Positions 1-8,934 of a stretch of DNA of 64,000 bases are shown piece after piece. Under the pieces are notes generated by a model, which was not told the DNA's origin, did no database searches, and worked only from the letters and a program-made list of their open reading frames with translations. The stretch is from Xenophilus aerolatus (lineage in GTDB: Bacteria > Pseudomonadota > Gammaproteobacteria > Burkholderiales > Burkholderiaceae_C), in NCBI GenBank assembly GCA_030418545.1, contig QAIB01000001.1, positions 1,116,001 to 1,180,000 on the forward strand, given 5' to 3'. Position 1 is the stretch's first letter; the number at the start of each line of letters is the position of its first letter. The translations under genes were made by a program, and so were the position numbers.

Positions 1-341
1 CGCTCGGGCGCATATTCGACCCGGTCCATCCGGTGGCCGGTGGACATGACGAAGCTGTGGTGCTCGCCCGCGCCGCCGTAGTCGCGCAGGCGGTCCACCA
101 CCTCCTGCGCCAGGCCGGCCACCACACGCCGCCCGGCGGCCGTCTGCCAGCTGTTGAACTGCGCGACGGCGCCGGCCGTGGCGTTGCCGCCGAGGAAGCC
201 GTAGCGCTCCATCAGCACGGTGCGGGCGCCCTGGCGAGCGGCCGCCACGGCCGCCACCGTGCCGGCCACGCCGCCGCCGCAGACCAGCACATCGGCCTCG
301 ATGGCGGGCAGGGCTTCGGCCAGCTTCGTCGTCGACGTCAT
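1..341 (-). CDS. FAD-dependent oxidoreductase, N-terminal part (cut by window edge)
   Basis: The first 113 residues of a flavoprotein are visible. After about 14 residues comes a Rossmann-type dinucleotide-binding segment (ADVLVCGGGVAGTVAAVAAA), followed by an acidic residue in LMERYG and the FLGGNAT segment typical of the FAD_oxidored family (Pfam PF12831 type). The rest lies outside the window, so the substrate cannot be told. The ATG at 341 lies only 4 bases beyond the stop of the upstream TctC-type gene on the same strand, so the two are almost certainly one operon. That suggests oxidation of a carboxylate captured by the binding protein, but this is inference. Family assignment is good; specific function unknown. 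Confidence 0.85.
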   Translation of the reverse strand, partial: MTSTTKLAEALPAIEADVLVCGGGVAGTVAAVAAARQGARTVLMERYGFLGGNATAGAVAQFNSWQTAAGRRVVAGLAQEVVDRLRDYGGAGEHHSFVMSTGHRMDRVEYAPE

Positions 342-345
342 CGAC

Positions 346-1332
346 TCAGCCCGCCTTGATGCCGCGCGACTTCACGATGTCGGCATAGCGGCGCGTCTCG
401 GCCTGCAGGAAGCGCGCGGTGGCCTGGCGGTCCATCACCACGGGCTCCACATTGAGCATGGCGAACTTGGACTTGACCGTCTCCGACGCCAGCACCTTGG
501 CCAGGGCCGCTTCGAGCCGCGCCAGCCCGGTCGGCGCAATGCTGCCGTGCGGGGCCAGCAGGGCCGCCCAGCCGCGCACCTCCAGTGCCGGATAGCCCAG
601 CGCCTTGACGGTCGGCACGCCCGGCAGGTCCGCCACCGGCTGCGGGGCGGAGACCGCCAGCGCCCGCAGCTTGCCCGCCTTGATGTGCGGCGCCACGCTC
701 GGCAGGTTGAGGAAGCCGAAGCCCAGCAGGCCGCTGATGAGGTCGGGCATCAGCGCGCTTTCGCCCTTGTAGGCCACGGGCACGATCTCGGCGCCCACCT
801 GGCCCGCGAAGATTTCCGAGGCGATGTGGGCCAGCGTGCCGTTGCCGCTGTTGCCGGCGCTCAACTGCCCGGGCCTCGCCTTGGCCTGCGCCACCAGCTC
901 CTGCATCGAGCGGATGGGCGAGCTGGCCGGCACCACGAGCACCAGCGGCTGGTCGGACACCATGCCCACCGCATCGAAGTCGGCGATCGGGTCGTAGCCG
1001 ATCTGCGGATTGAGCGCGGGGTTGATGACCATGCTGTTGCTGGCCATCAGCAGCGTGTGGCCGTCGCGCGCCTGGGCCGCGGCCATCACGCCGATGGCGC
1101 TGCCGGCGCCGGGCTTGTTCTCGACGATCACGGCCTGGCCGAGCAGCGGCGACAGCAGGTCGCCCAGCACGCGTGCCGAGCTGTCGGCACCGCCGCCGGG
1201 CGCGAAGGGCACGACGATCCGCACGGCCTTGGTGGGCCATTCGGGCTGCGCCTGGCTGGTGAAGGGGAGGGCGCCCGCGCCGGCGGCGGCGAGCCAGCCG
1301 AGCGCAGCCCGGCGGGTGAATCGAAGGGTCAT
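346..1332 (-). CDS. Bug/TctC-type tripartite tricarboxylate transporter receptor protein
   Basis: 328-residue periplasmic solute receptor of the Bug family, which is strongly expanded in Burkholderiales and usually binds carboxylates or aromatic acids. The N-terminus has a signal sequence with a twin-arginine-like FTRRAALGW segment and likely cleavage after SQA (about residue 28). The mature start WPTKAVRIVVPFAPGGGAD and the following VIVENKPGAGSAIG are hallmark Bug segments. No TctA/TctB membrane genes are in the window, so this is an orphan receptor as is common in the family. It is divergent from a LysR regulator across a 123-bp gap that carries a perfect palindrome, which suggests LysR control. 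Ligand unknown. Confidence 0.93.
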   Translation of the reverse strand: MTLRFTRRAALGWLAAAGAGALPFTSQAQPEWPTKAVRIVVPFAPGGGADSSARVLGDLLSPLLGQAVIVENKPGAGSAIGVMAAAQARDGHTLLMASNSMVINPALNPQIGYDPIADFDAVGMVSDQPLVLVVPASSPIRSMQELVAQAKARPGQLSAGNSGNGTLAHIASEIFAGQVGAEIVPVAYKGESALMPDLISGLLGFGFLNLPSVAPHIKAGKLRALAVSAPQPVADLPGVPTVKALGYPALEVRGWAALLAPHGSIAPTGLARLEAALAKVLASETVKSKFAMLNVEPVVMDRQATARFLQAETRRYADIVKSRGIKAG

Positions 1333-1413
1333 GGAATGCGTGTCTCCGTCTTTCGCTATGGCCGGGATCATGGCCGCTTGCACGCTTGCCGTGAAATACC
1401 AAGACGCGCGATC

Positions 1414-1434
1414 TGCATAACATGCCGTTATGCA
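1414..1434. promoter_or_regulatory. Probable LysR operator (8-bp perfect inverted repeat)
   Basis: The arms TGCATAAC and GTTATGCA are separated by 5 bases (ATGCC), a perfect dyad between the divergent tctC-type and LysR genes. It contains the T-N11-A core (T1418 to A1430) with ATAAC/GTTAT arms expected for LysR-type regulators. It ends 21 bases before the LysR start codon and 81 bases before the receptor gene, so it fits autoregulation plus control of the divergent gene. Binding itself is inferred. Confidence 0.65.
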
Positions 1435-1455
1435 AGATCCACCCCTTCGCCGCCC

Positions 1456-2355
1456 ATGAACCTGCGCCAGATCGAAGTCTTCCGTGCCGTGATGCTGGCC
1501 GGCTCCATCACCGATGCCGCGCGGCTGCTGCACGTGTCGCAGCCCGGCATCAGCCGCATGCTGTCGCACATCGAGCTGCAGCTGGGCCTCAAGCTCTTCG
1601 AGCGCGGCCGGGGCCGGCTGCGGCCCACGCCCGAGGCGCAGGTGCTGTACGAGGAGGTCGAGTCGGTCTACCGCGGCGTGCGCGGCATCGAGACCCGCGC
1701 ACAGGCCCTGCGGGACGGCAACGGCCTGCGCCTGCGCGTGCTGTGCAGTCCCAGCGCCGGCCTGGAACTGGTGCCGCGGGCCTTGCATGCGCTGTCGCAG
1801 CGCTTTCCCGCGGCCCGGCTCTACATGGAGACGCTGCGCGCCCGCGAGATGATGGGCCAGCTGGTGCACCACGAGGCCGACCTCGCCATCTGCACACTGC
1901 CGGTGACGCATCCGCTGCTGACGGCGCAGACGCTGGGTAGTTGGTGGATGGGCTGCGTCTTTCCCGCCGGTCACGCCTTCGCGCAGCGGCGCACCGTGCG
2001 CATGGCCGACCTGCTGCGCGAACCGCTGATCGCCTTCAGCGAGGACACGCCGCAAGGGCAGTTGATGCGCAAGGCGGCGGAGAAGGCGGGGCAGTTGCCC
2101 GCCTCACGGATCGAGGTGCGCTCGGGCCAGGCCGCCTGCGCGCTGGTGGCCAGCGGGGCGGGCGTGGCCTTGGTGGACGACCTGACGGCGCGGGCCTGGC
2201 AGAACGAGCGACTGGGATGGCGGCCCATTGCCGCGGCCCAGGCTCAGCCGGTGCTCGCCGTGCGGCATGCGGCGATGCCGCCGTCGAGTCTGGCGCAGGC
2301 GCTGGTGGGCTCGGTGCGGGAGCAACTGAGGGGGAAGGACACTTCGCAGCCGTGA
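1456..2355 (+). CDS. LysR-family transcriptional regulator
   Basis: 299 residues. The N-terminal winged helix-turn-helix (residues about 1-60) includes LAGSITDAARLLHVSQPGISRMLS, in which the HTH and the SQPGISR recognition helix are typical. The rest is the LysR substrate-binding domain of two alpha/beta subdomains, with a final segment GAGVALVDDL as in regulators that sense small organic acids. It is divergent from the Bug receptor gene, and the palindrome 21 bp upstream is a natural target, so it probably controls the receptor/oxidoreductase operon. The effector is unknown. The reading frame stays open far upstream, but this ATG is the one that begins the conserved MNLRQIEVF start. Confidence 0.93.
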   Translation: MNLRQIEVFRAVMLAGSITDAARLLHVSQPGISRMLSHIELQLGLKLFERGRGRLRPTPEAQVLYEEVESVYRGVRGIETRAQALRDGNGLRLRVLCSPSAGLELVPRALHALSQRFPAARLYMETLRAREMMGQLVHHEADLAICTLPVTHPLLTAQTLGSWWMGCVFPAGHAFAQRRTVRMADLLREPLIAFSEDTPQGQLMRKAAEKAGQLPASRIEVRSGQAACALVASGAGVALVDDLTARAWQNERLGWRPIAAAQAQPVLAVRHAAMPPSSLAQALVGSVREQLRGKDTSQP

Positions 2356-2407
2356 ACACGACTGGCCCTTCCTCCCAAGGGCACCGGAGGGACGCGGCTC
2401 CTCAGGC

Positions 2408-3721
2408 CTAGCGAACGCCCGCCCAGGTGGCGGCGCCCCAGCTCAGACACGCAAGCGCCATTGCGCCCGTTGCAGCCCAGCCCAGCACCTTCCACTTTTT
2501 CGGAAGGACGAACCTGCCCATCAAGGCCCGGTTGGTGGCGGCGAGCATGACCCCGGCCATGATCGGCACGGCCATCACGGAGTTGATGACTGCGGACCAG
2601 ACCAACGCTTTCATCGGATCGACGCCGGAAAGGCTCAGCGCGACGCCGATCAGCATGGCGGCCCCAAGGATGAGGTAGAAGGCCGGCGCGGCCGCGGGCT
2701 TCTTCTCCAGGCCGCGCCGGATCCCCATCAACTCCGCCGTCGCATACGCGGCGGACCCTGCAAGCACCGGGAGCGCCAGCAGCCCGGTTCCCACGATGCC
2801 CATTGCGAACAGGGCAAAGGCAGCATCCCCGGCGATCGGCTTCAGCGCTTCGGCGGCCTGGGTCGTACTCTGCACATCGGTCTGGCCGTGCGAATGCAGC
2901 GTTGCCGCGGCGGCGAGGACCATGCAGAAGCCGATGAAATTGGAAAAGCCCATGCCGATCCAGGTGTCCAGGCGCAGCCGACGCAATTGCGCGCGCGCCT
3001 GCTCCGGCGCATTGCGCAGCGGCCGGTCCTTGCGCACGCGCTCGATTTCTTCGACCTCCTGGGAAGCCTGCCAGAAGAAGAGGTAGGGGCTGATGGTCGT
3101 GCCCAGGACCGCAACGACGATCTTGACCGACTCCGCGCTCATCTCGAGGTGCGGCAGAAGAACGCCCTTGGCAGCGGCGCCCCAGTCCACATGCGCGACC
3201 AAGGCCACACCCACGTACGAAAACAGGGACAAGGTCAGCCACTTCAGTACGCTGACGTAGCGCCGGTAGGGAATCCACGCCTGCAACAGGAAGGAGACAA
3301 GCCCGAATCCGATGGCCCATGCGGAGGCGGAGCCGCCGAGGGCGATGCGGCACACCTCGGCCATGGCACCGAGATCCGCGCCCAGATTGACGACATTGGC
3401 AATGAGCAGCAGCATGACCATGAGCGCCACCACCGGCCGTGGCCACATCTTCGCAAAGGCATATGTCAGTCCCTTGCCGGTCGTCCTGCCGATACGGGCG
3501 CTGGCCAACTGGATGCCGACCATGAGCGGGTAGGTCACCAACAACACCCAGCCCAAGCCGTAGCCGTAGGCCGCGCCTGCCTGCGTATACGTTGCGATGC
3601 CGCTCGGGTCGTCGTCGGCGGCGCCCGTGATGAGCCCCGGTCCCAGCTTGTTCAGCCATCCGTCCCGCTCTGGCCCGCCGTCGTCGTTCGTCTCTCCGCG
3701 TTCCCTGCCCATCGAATCCAT
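2408..3721 (-). CDS. Nramp-family divalent metal transporter with altered metal-site motifs
   Basis: 437 residues from the ATG at 3721; a GTG at 3748 or an ATG at 3712 are alternatives and no start has a convincing Shine-Dalgarno. About eleven hydrophobic segments fit the LeuT-fold Nramp family. The first-helix motif reads DPSG instead of the canonical DPGN, and the helix-6 region reads TTISPYLFFWQ where canonical Nramp proteins have a metal-binding Met in an MPH motif. It is therefore an Nramp relative whose substrate should not be assumed to be manganese or iron. A long soluble loop (QEVEEIERVRKDRP) follows helix 6. It stands alone, convergent with the LysR gene and downstream of a MocR gene on the same strand. 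Confidence 0.88.
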   Translation of the reverse strand: MDSMGRERGETNDDGGPERDGWLNKLGPGLITGAADDDPSGIATYTQAGAAYGYGLGWVLLVTYPLMVGIQLASARIGRTTGKGLTYAFAKMWPRPVVALMVMLLLIANVVNLGADLGAMAEVCRIALGGSASAWAIGFGLVSFLLQAWIPYRRYVSVLKWLTLSLFSYVGVALVAHVDWGAAAKGVLLPHLEMSAESVKIVVAVLGTTISPYLFFWQASQEVEEIERVRKDRPLRNAPEQARAQLRRLRLDTWIGMGFSNFIGFCMVLAAAATLHSHGQTDVQSTTQAAEALKPIAGDAAFALFAMGIVGTGLLALPVLAGSAAYATAELMGIRRGLEKKPAAAPAFYLILGAAMLIGVALSLSGVDPMKALVWSAVINSVMAVPIMAGVMLAATNRALMGRFVLPKKWKVLGWAATGAMALACLSWGAATWAGVR

Positions 3722-3857
3722 GGCTGCGTGCTCGAGGTTGAACTGCACCGAAATTGCACGACCGTTTCAGAGTTGGCAATAGGCCTCGATGCACAACGTT
3801 CGGGGCGCAAGGCGCCAGTCGCGGGCAGGGGTGGTGAAGCGCGTGCCCCCGCATCCT

Positions 3858-5267
3858 CTAGGCAGCCCTGGCCTCGCGAGCCAGAAATTCATACACCCGC
3901 GCATCATCCGCATACGCCGCATTGAAGCGCATCCATGCCGTCGGCTGCGGCGTCGGACGGAACAGATGTCCCGGCGCCAGCAACAAGCCGGCTGCCACGG
4001 CCCGCTGTGCCACGGCCACCGTATCGATGCGCTCCGAAGGCAACCGTGCCCACAGAAAGGGGCCGCCGGCCGGCTGGCCGAACACCTCCAGCCCCGCCTT
4101 CGCCAGCCCCGCACACACCGCCGCCTGCGCGTCGGCCAGCCGCTGCGCCAGCCGCGCCACATGGGCGCGGTGCTTGCCCTCGGCCAGCACGGCATGCACC
4201 AGCCGTTCGTTCATCTCCGAGCTGGTCAGGCTGTCGCCCATCTTGGCGTGGATGAGCTTGTCCACCATCTCCTCGTTGGCGGTGACGAAGCCCACCCGCA
4301 GGCTGGGTGAGACCAGCTTGGAGAAGCCGCCCACGTAGATCACCCGCCGCAGCTGGTCCAGGCTGGCGAGCGAGGTGGCGCCGGGCGGTTCCAGCCCGGC
4401 CATGACGTCGTTCTCGACGATGGCGAAGCCCAGCTGCTCGGCCAGGCGCAGCAGCTGGTAGGCCTTGGCCGGCGCGCAGGACGAGCCGGTGGGGTTGTGC
4501 AGCTGGGTCTGGATGAAGAAGGCCTTGGGCCGATGGCGCTGGGCCAGGGCCTGCAGGGCCGTAAGGTCGGGGCCGTCCTGCAGGCGGGGCACGCCGACCA
4601 GGCGCGCGCCCAGCTGGCGCAGCGTCTCGAAGAGATTGGTGGAACCCGGGTCGTCCACCAGCACCGCGTCGCCGGGCTGCAGCAGGCAGCGGCCGGCCAG
4701 GGCAAGGGCCTGCGTGGCGCCGTGGGTCAGGACGACCTGGTGCGGCGGCGCCTGGATGGCCCGCGCGGCCAGTTGCGCCTCGATCTGCTGGCGCAGCGGG
4801 AGGTAGCCATGGGGCGAGCCGTAGCGGGCGAGGGCGGGGCCCTGCTTGCGGGCCAGGCCCGACAGCGCGCGGCGCACCGCATCCGACTGCAGCCACTCGG
4901 GCGGGATCCAGCCGCAGCCGGCATTCAGCAGCGAGGCGTCGTCCTCGTACACGCGGCGGATCAGCCACAGCGAATCGACCGAGGTGCGGCCGACGAAGGG
5001 CCTGCGGCGCGCAGCCTGGGCGGCGGCATCCCCGTGGGCTGCGACGTAGTAGCCGCTCGCCGGGCGGGCCTCCACGTAGCCATCGGCCACCAGCCGCTGA
5101 TAGGCGTTGGTGGCGGTCATCGTGCTCACGCCCGATTCGCGCGCCAGCTCGCGCACCGAGGGCAGTCGTGCACCGACGGCGAGCGAACCGCGGTCGATCT
5201 GCAGGGCCAGGGCGTCGCGGATCTGCCGCACGAGCGGCACGTCGGAGTGGGGGTCGAGCGAAATCAT
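3858..5267 (-). CDS. MocR-type regulator: GntR DNA-binding domain fused to aminotransferase fold
   Basis: 469 residues. Residues about 1-75 are a GntR winged helix (VPLVRQIRDALALQIDRG, LPSVRELARESGVSTMTATNAYQRL). The remaining ~370 residues are a class I aminotransferase fold, with the PLP-site segments NPTG and the Schiff-base lysine in FSKLVSPSLRVGF. MocR proteins use PLP adducts as signals and usually activate a neighbouring divergent gene. Here the divergent neighbour is the peptide-type ABC operon starting at 5470. A GTG further upstream (5327) would add 20 residues, but it lies inside an inverted repeat and the ATG at 5267 gives the standard N-terminus. Confidence 0.9.
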   Translation of the reverse strand: MISLDPHSDVPLVRQIRDALALQIDRGSLAVGARLPSVRELARESGVSTMTATNAYQRLVADGYVEARPASGYYVAAHGDAAAQAARRRPFVGRTSVDSLWLIRRVYEDDASLLNAGCGWIPPEWLQSDAVRRALSGLARKQGPALARYGSPHGYLPLRQQIEAQLAARAIQAPPHQVVLTHGATQALALAGRCLLQPGDAVLVDDPGSTNLFETLRQLGARLVGVPRLQDGPDLTALQALAQRHRPKAFFIQTQLHNPTGSSCAPAKAYQLLRLAEQLGFAIVENDVMAGLEPPGATSLASLDQLRRVIYVGGFSKLVSPSLRVGFVTANEEMVDKLIHAKMGDSLTSSEMNERLVHAVLAEGKHRAHVARLAQRLADAQAAVCAGLAKAGLEVFGQPAGGPFLWARLPSERIDTVAVAQRAVAAGLLLAPGHLFRPTPQPTAWMRFNAAYADDARVYEFLAREARAA

Positions 5268-5311
5268 GGACGGTCCGGATGGGGCGAGCGCGGTGGTCGG
5301 GGCACTGAATG

Positions 5312-5328
5312 GGTGCACGTCATGCACC
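5312..5328. promoter_or_regulatory. Inverted repeat in the divergent MocR/ABC promoter region
   Basis: GGTGCA and TGCACC are separated by 5 bases in the 202-bp gap between the MocR gene and the divergent binding-protein gene. It lies 45 bases upstream of the chosen MocR start and overlaps the alternative GTG start. It is a candidate operator for the MocR regulator. MocR sites are often direct repeats, so this could equally be the target of another factor. Confidence 0.35.
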
Positions 5329-5469
5329 TGTCTGTAATCGTGAACGCGGACTGTTCTAGTGCAGCGTTCGCCAACTGTACATATTCAATTGGACTGATTT
5401 TTGTCCCAATCCATCCCCACCGGCAAGCCGGATCTTTCCTGACTTCCCACCGCCTGTTTCTGGACCTTC

Positions 5470-7089
5470 ATGCACACCTCCAACCCTTCCGACGGCCGCC
5501 CCGTGAGCCGCCGTGCCCTGTCGAAGTGGGCGGCCTGCGCCGCCATGCTGGCCGTGACGGCCGGCACCGCGCTGCCCGCCGCGGCGCAGAGCAGCACGCT
5601 CAAGATCATTCCCACCACCAACATGACGGTGCTGGACCCGATTTGGACCACGGCGTACATCTCGCGCAACTTCGGCTACATGATCTATGACACCCTGTTC
5701 GGCACCGACGCCCAGGGCAGGATCCAGCCGCAGATGGTGGGCAAGTGGAGTGCGTCCAAGGACAACAGGACCTGGACCTTCCAGCTGCGCGATGGGCTGG
5801 AGTTTCATGACGGCAAGCCGGTGACGAGCGAAGACGTGGTCGCCTCGCTCAAGCGCTGGGCCAGCCGCGACACCTTCGGCGGCCAGCTGGCCAAGGCCGT
5901 CGACAGGTACCAGACGCCGGACGCGAAGACCTTCGTCATCCAGCTCAAGGAGCCCTTCGGCCTGGTGACCGAGGCGCTGGGCAAGCCCTCGTCCAACGTG
6001 CCCTTCATCATGCCCAAGCGCGTGGCCGACACGCCCGGCGACGTGCAGGTGAAGGAGACGATCGGTTCCGGCCCCTACATCTTCAAGGCCGACGAATTCC
6101 GCCCCGGCGAGAAGGCCGTCTTCCTGAAGAACGCCAAGTACAAGCCGCGCGCCGAGGCGCCCTCGGGCACGGCCGGCGGCAAGAACGTGTACGTGGACCG
6201 CGTGGAATGGCTCTTCATCCGCGACGCGCAGACGCAGCTCAATGCGCTGCTCAACGGCGAGGCCGACATCCTGGAGCAGCCGGCCTTCGAGCAGTACGCC
6301 ACGCTGCGCAGCAACCCGGCCATCGAGCTTGTCGATGCCCAGCCGGCGGGCAACCAGTTCATCCTGCGCTTCAACTTCCTGCATGCGCCCTTCGACAACG
6401 AGAAGATCCGCCGCGCCGCCATGCTGGCCCTGGGGCAGGAGGCCTTCCTGCGCACGCAGGTGGGCACGCCGGGCCTCACGCGCTACTGCAAGAGCATGTT
6501 CCCCTGCGGCACGCTGTACGAGTCGGACAAGACGGGCGAGTACACCGGCATCGCCAACCCGCAGAAGGCCAAGGCCCTGCTGGCCGAGGCCGGCTACAAG
6601 GGCGAACCCGTGGTGCTGATGCGCCCCTCCGACAACGGCACCATCGGCAAGCTGCCGCTGGTGGCCAAGCAGCAGCTGGAGCAGGCCGGCTTCAAGGTCG
6701 ACCTGCAGAACATGGACTGGCAGACCCTGGTGGCCCGCCGCGCCAAGAAGGACGCCCCCGCGGCCGGCGGCTGGAGCATCTTCATGACCTCCTGGACGGC
6801 CTCGGACATCCTCAACCCGCTGACCATGGCCATGATGAACGCCACCGGCGACAAGGGCTGGTTCGGCTGGCAGGACGATCCCAAGCTCGAAGCCATCAAG
6901 AAGCAGTTCATCGCGGCCACCACCGACGCCGAGAAGAAGAAGCTGGCCGAGGCCGCGCAGCTGCAGGCCTTCCAGAGCGTCACCCACGTGCCGGTGGGCC
7001 AGTACAACCAGCCGGCGGCCGTGCGCAAGGGCGTGAGCGGGCTGGTGCCCGCCGGTGCGCAGGTGTACTGGAACATCCGCAAGCAGTGA
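5470..7089 (+). CDS. ABC transporter substrate-binding protein, family 5 (peptide/opine/nickel type)
   Basis: 539 residues. The N-terminal ~39 residues form a signal sequence with a twin-arginine-like SRRALSKW and cleavage near PAAAQ. The mature protein is an SBP_bac_5 receptor: IYDTLFGTD near the start, then DGKPVTSEDVVASLKRW, the GSGPYIF hinge segment and a C-terminal lobe ending in YWNIRKQ. The family binds di/oligopeptides, opines or other small amides in the periplasm. It is the first gene of a complete five-gene operon (receptor, two permeases, double ATPase, amidase). Two cysteines in RYCKSMFPCG may form a disulfide. Ligand unknown; the amidase suggests an amide or N-acyl compound. Confidence 0.93.
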   Translation: MHTSNPSDGRPVSRRALSKWAACAAMLAVTAGTALPAAAQSSTLKIIPTTNMTVLDPIWTTAYISRNFGYMIYDTLFGTDAQGRIQPQMVGKWSASKDNRTWTFQLRDGLEFHDGKPVTSEDVVASLKRWASRDTFGGQLAKAVDRYQTPDAKTFVIQLKEPFGLVTEALGKPSSNVPFIMPKRVADTPGDVQVKETIGSGPYIFKADEFRPGEKAVFLKNAKYKPRAEAPSGTAGGKNVYVDRVEWLFIRDAQTQLNALLNGEADILEQPAFEQYATLRSNPAIELVDAQPAGNQFILRFNFLHAPFDNEKIRRAAMLALGQEAFLRTQVGTPGLTRYCKSMFPCGTLYESDKTGEYTGIANPQKAKALLAEAGYKGEPVVLMRPSDNGTIGKLPLVAKQQLEQAGFKVDLQNMDWQTLVARRAKKDAPAAGGWSIFMTSWTASDILNPLTMAMMNATGDKGWFGWQDDPKLEAIKKQFIAATTDAEKKKLAEAAQLQAFQSVTHVPVGQYNQPAAVRKGVSGLVPAGAQVYWNIRKQ

Positions 7090-7102
7090 GGGCAGGTCGG
7101 CC

Positions 7103-8044
<942 letters not shown>

Positions 8045-8048
8045 AGCC

Positions 8049-8921
8049 ATGGGCACCCTCCAAAAACTCTGGCGCCATGGCGCCGTGCGCGGCGGCACGC
8101 TGGTGCTGCTGGTGCTCACGCTGCTGGGCCTGATGGCGCCCTGGCTGGGCACCTTCGACCCCTCGGCCATGGATGCCAGCTTCATCACCGTGCCCGCGGG
8201 CACGGCCGGCCAGGTCACGCTGCCGGATGGCTCGCTGGTGCAGCACACCTTCTGGATGGGCAGCGACAGCGTGGGCCGCGACGTGTGGAGCCGTGTGCTC
8301 TACGGCACCCGCACCTCGCTGCTGGTGGGCGTGCTCACGGCCTTCCTGGCCATCGCCCTGGGCTGCACGCTGGGCATGCTGGCCGGCTACTTCCGCGCGG
8401 CCGATGCGGTGCTGATGCGCGTGATGGACGGGCTGATGGCCATCCCGGCCGTGCTGCTGGCCATCACGCTGGTGGCCATGCTGGGCGCCAGCCTGCCGAC
8501 GGTGATCCTGGCCATCGCCGTGCCCGAGGTGCCGCGGGTGACGCGCCTGGTGCGCGCCCTGGTGATCGGCCTGCGCGACGAACCCTTCGTCGAAGCGGCC
8601 CGCGCGCTGGCCACCTCCAATGCCGTCATCCTGTGGCGAGACATCCTGCCCAACGCGCTGGCGCCGCTGATCGTGCAGGGGACCTTCATCGCTGCATCCG
8701 CCGTGCTGACCGAGGCCATCCTGAGCTTCCTGGGCCTGGGCCTGCCGGCCGAGGTGCCGACTTGGGGAAACATCATGGCCGAGGGCCGGGTGCTGTTCTC
8801 GCAGGCGCCGGGCAATGTGCTGTGGCCGGCGCTCTTCCTCGTGCCCACCGTGCTGGCCATCAACCTCCTGGGCGACGGGCTGCGCGATGTGCTCGACCCC
8901 AAGTTCTCCAAGCGTGCCTGA
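8049..8921 (+). CDS. ABC transporter permease, DppC type
   Basis: 290 residues with the DppC signature: an N-terminal helix, a periplasmic segment ending in the conserved FWMGSDSVGRDVWSRVLYG, then five further helices with the EAA loop FVEAARALATSNAVILWRDI. It ends in DGLRDVLDPK, the usual C-terminus. It pairs with the upstream DppB-type permease; the two genes are 4 bases apart. Confidence 0.94.
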   Translation: MGTLQKLWRHGAVRGGTLVLLVLTLLGLMAPWLGTFDPSAMDASFITVPAGTAGQVTLPDGSLVQHTFWMGSDSVGRDVWSRVLYGTRTSLLVGVLTAFLAIALGCTLGMLAGYFRAADAVLMRVMDGLMAIPAVLLAITLVAMLGASLPTVILAIAVPEVPRVTRLVRALVIGLRDEPFVEAARALATSNAVILWRDILPNALAPLIVQGTFIAASAVLTEAILSFLGLGLPAEVPTWGNIMAEGRVLFSQAPGNVLWPALFLVPTVLAINLLGDGLRDVLDPKFSKRA

Positions 8922-8934
8922 GCGAGCCCTGCCG

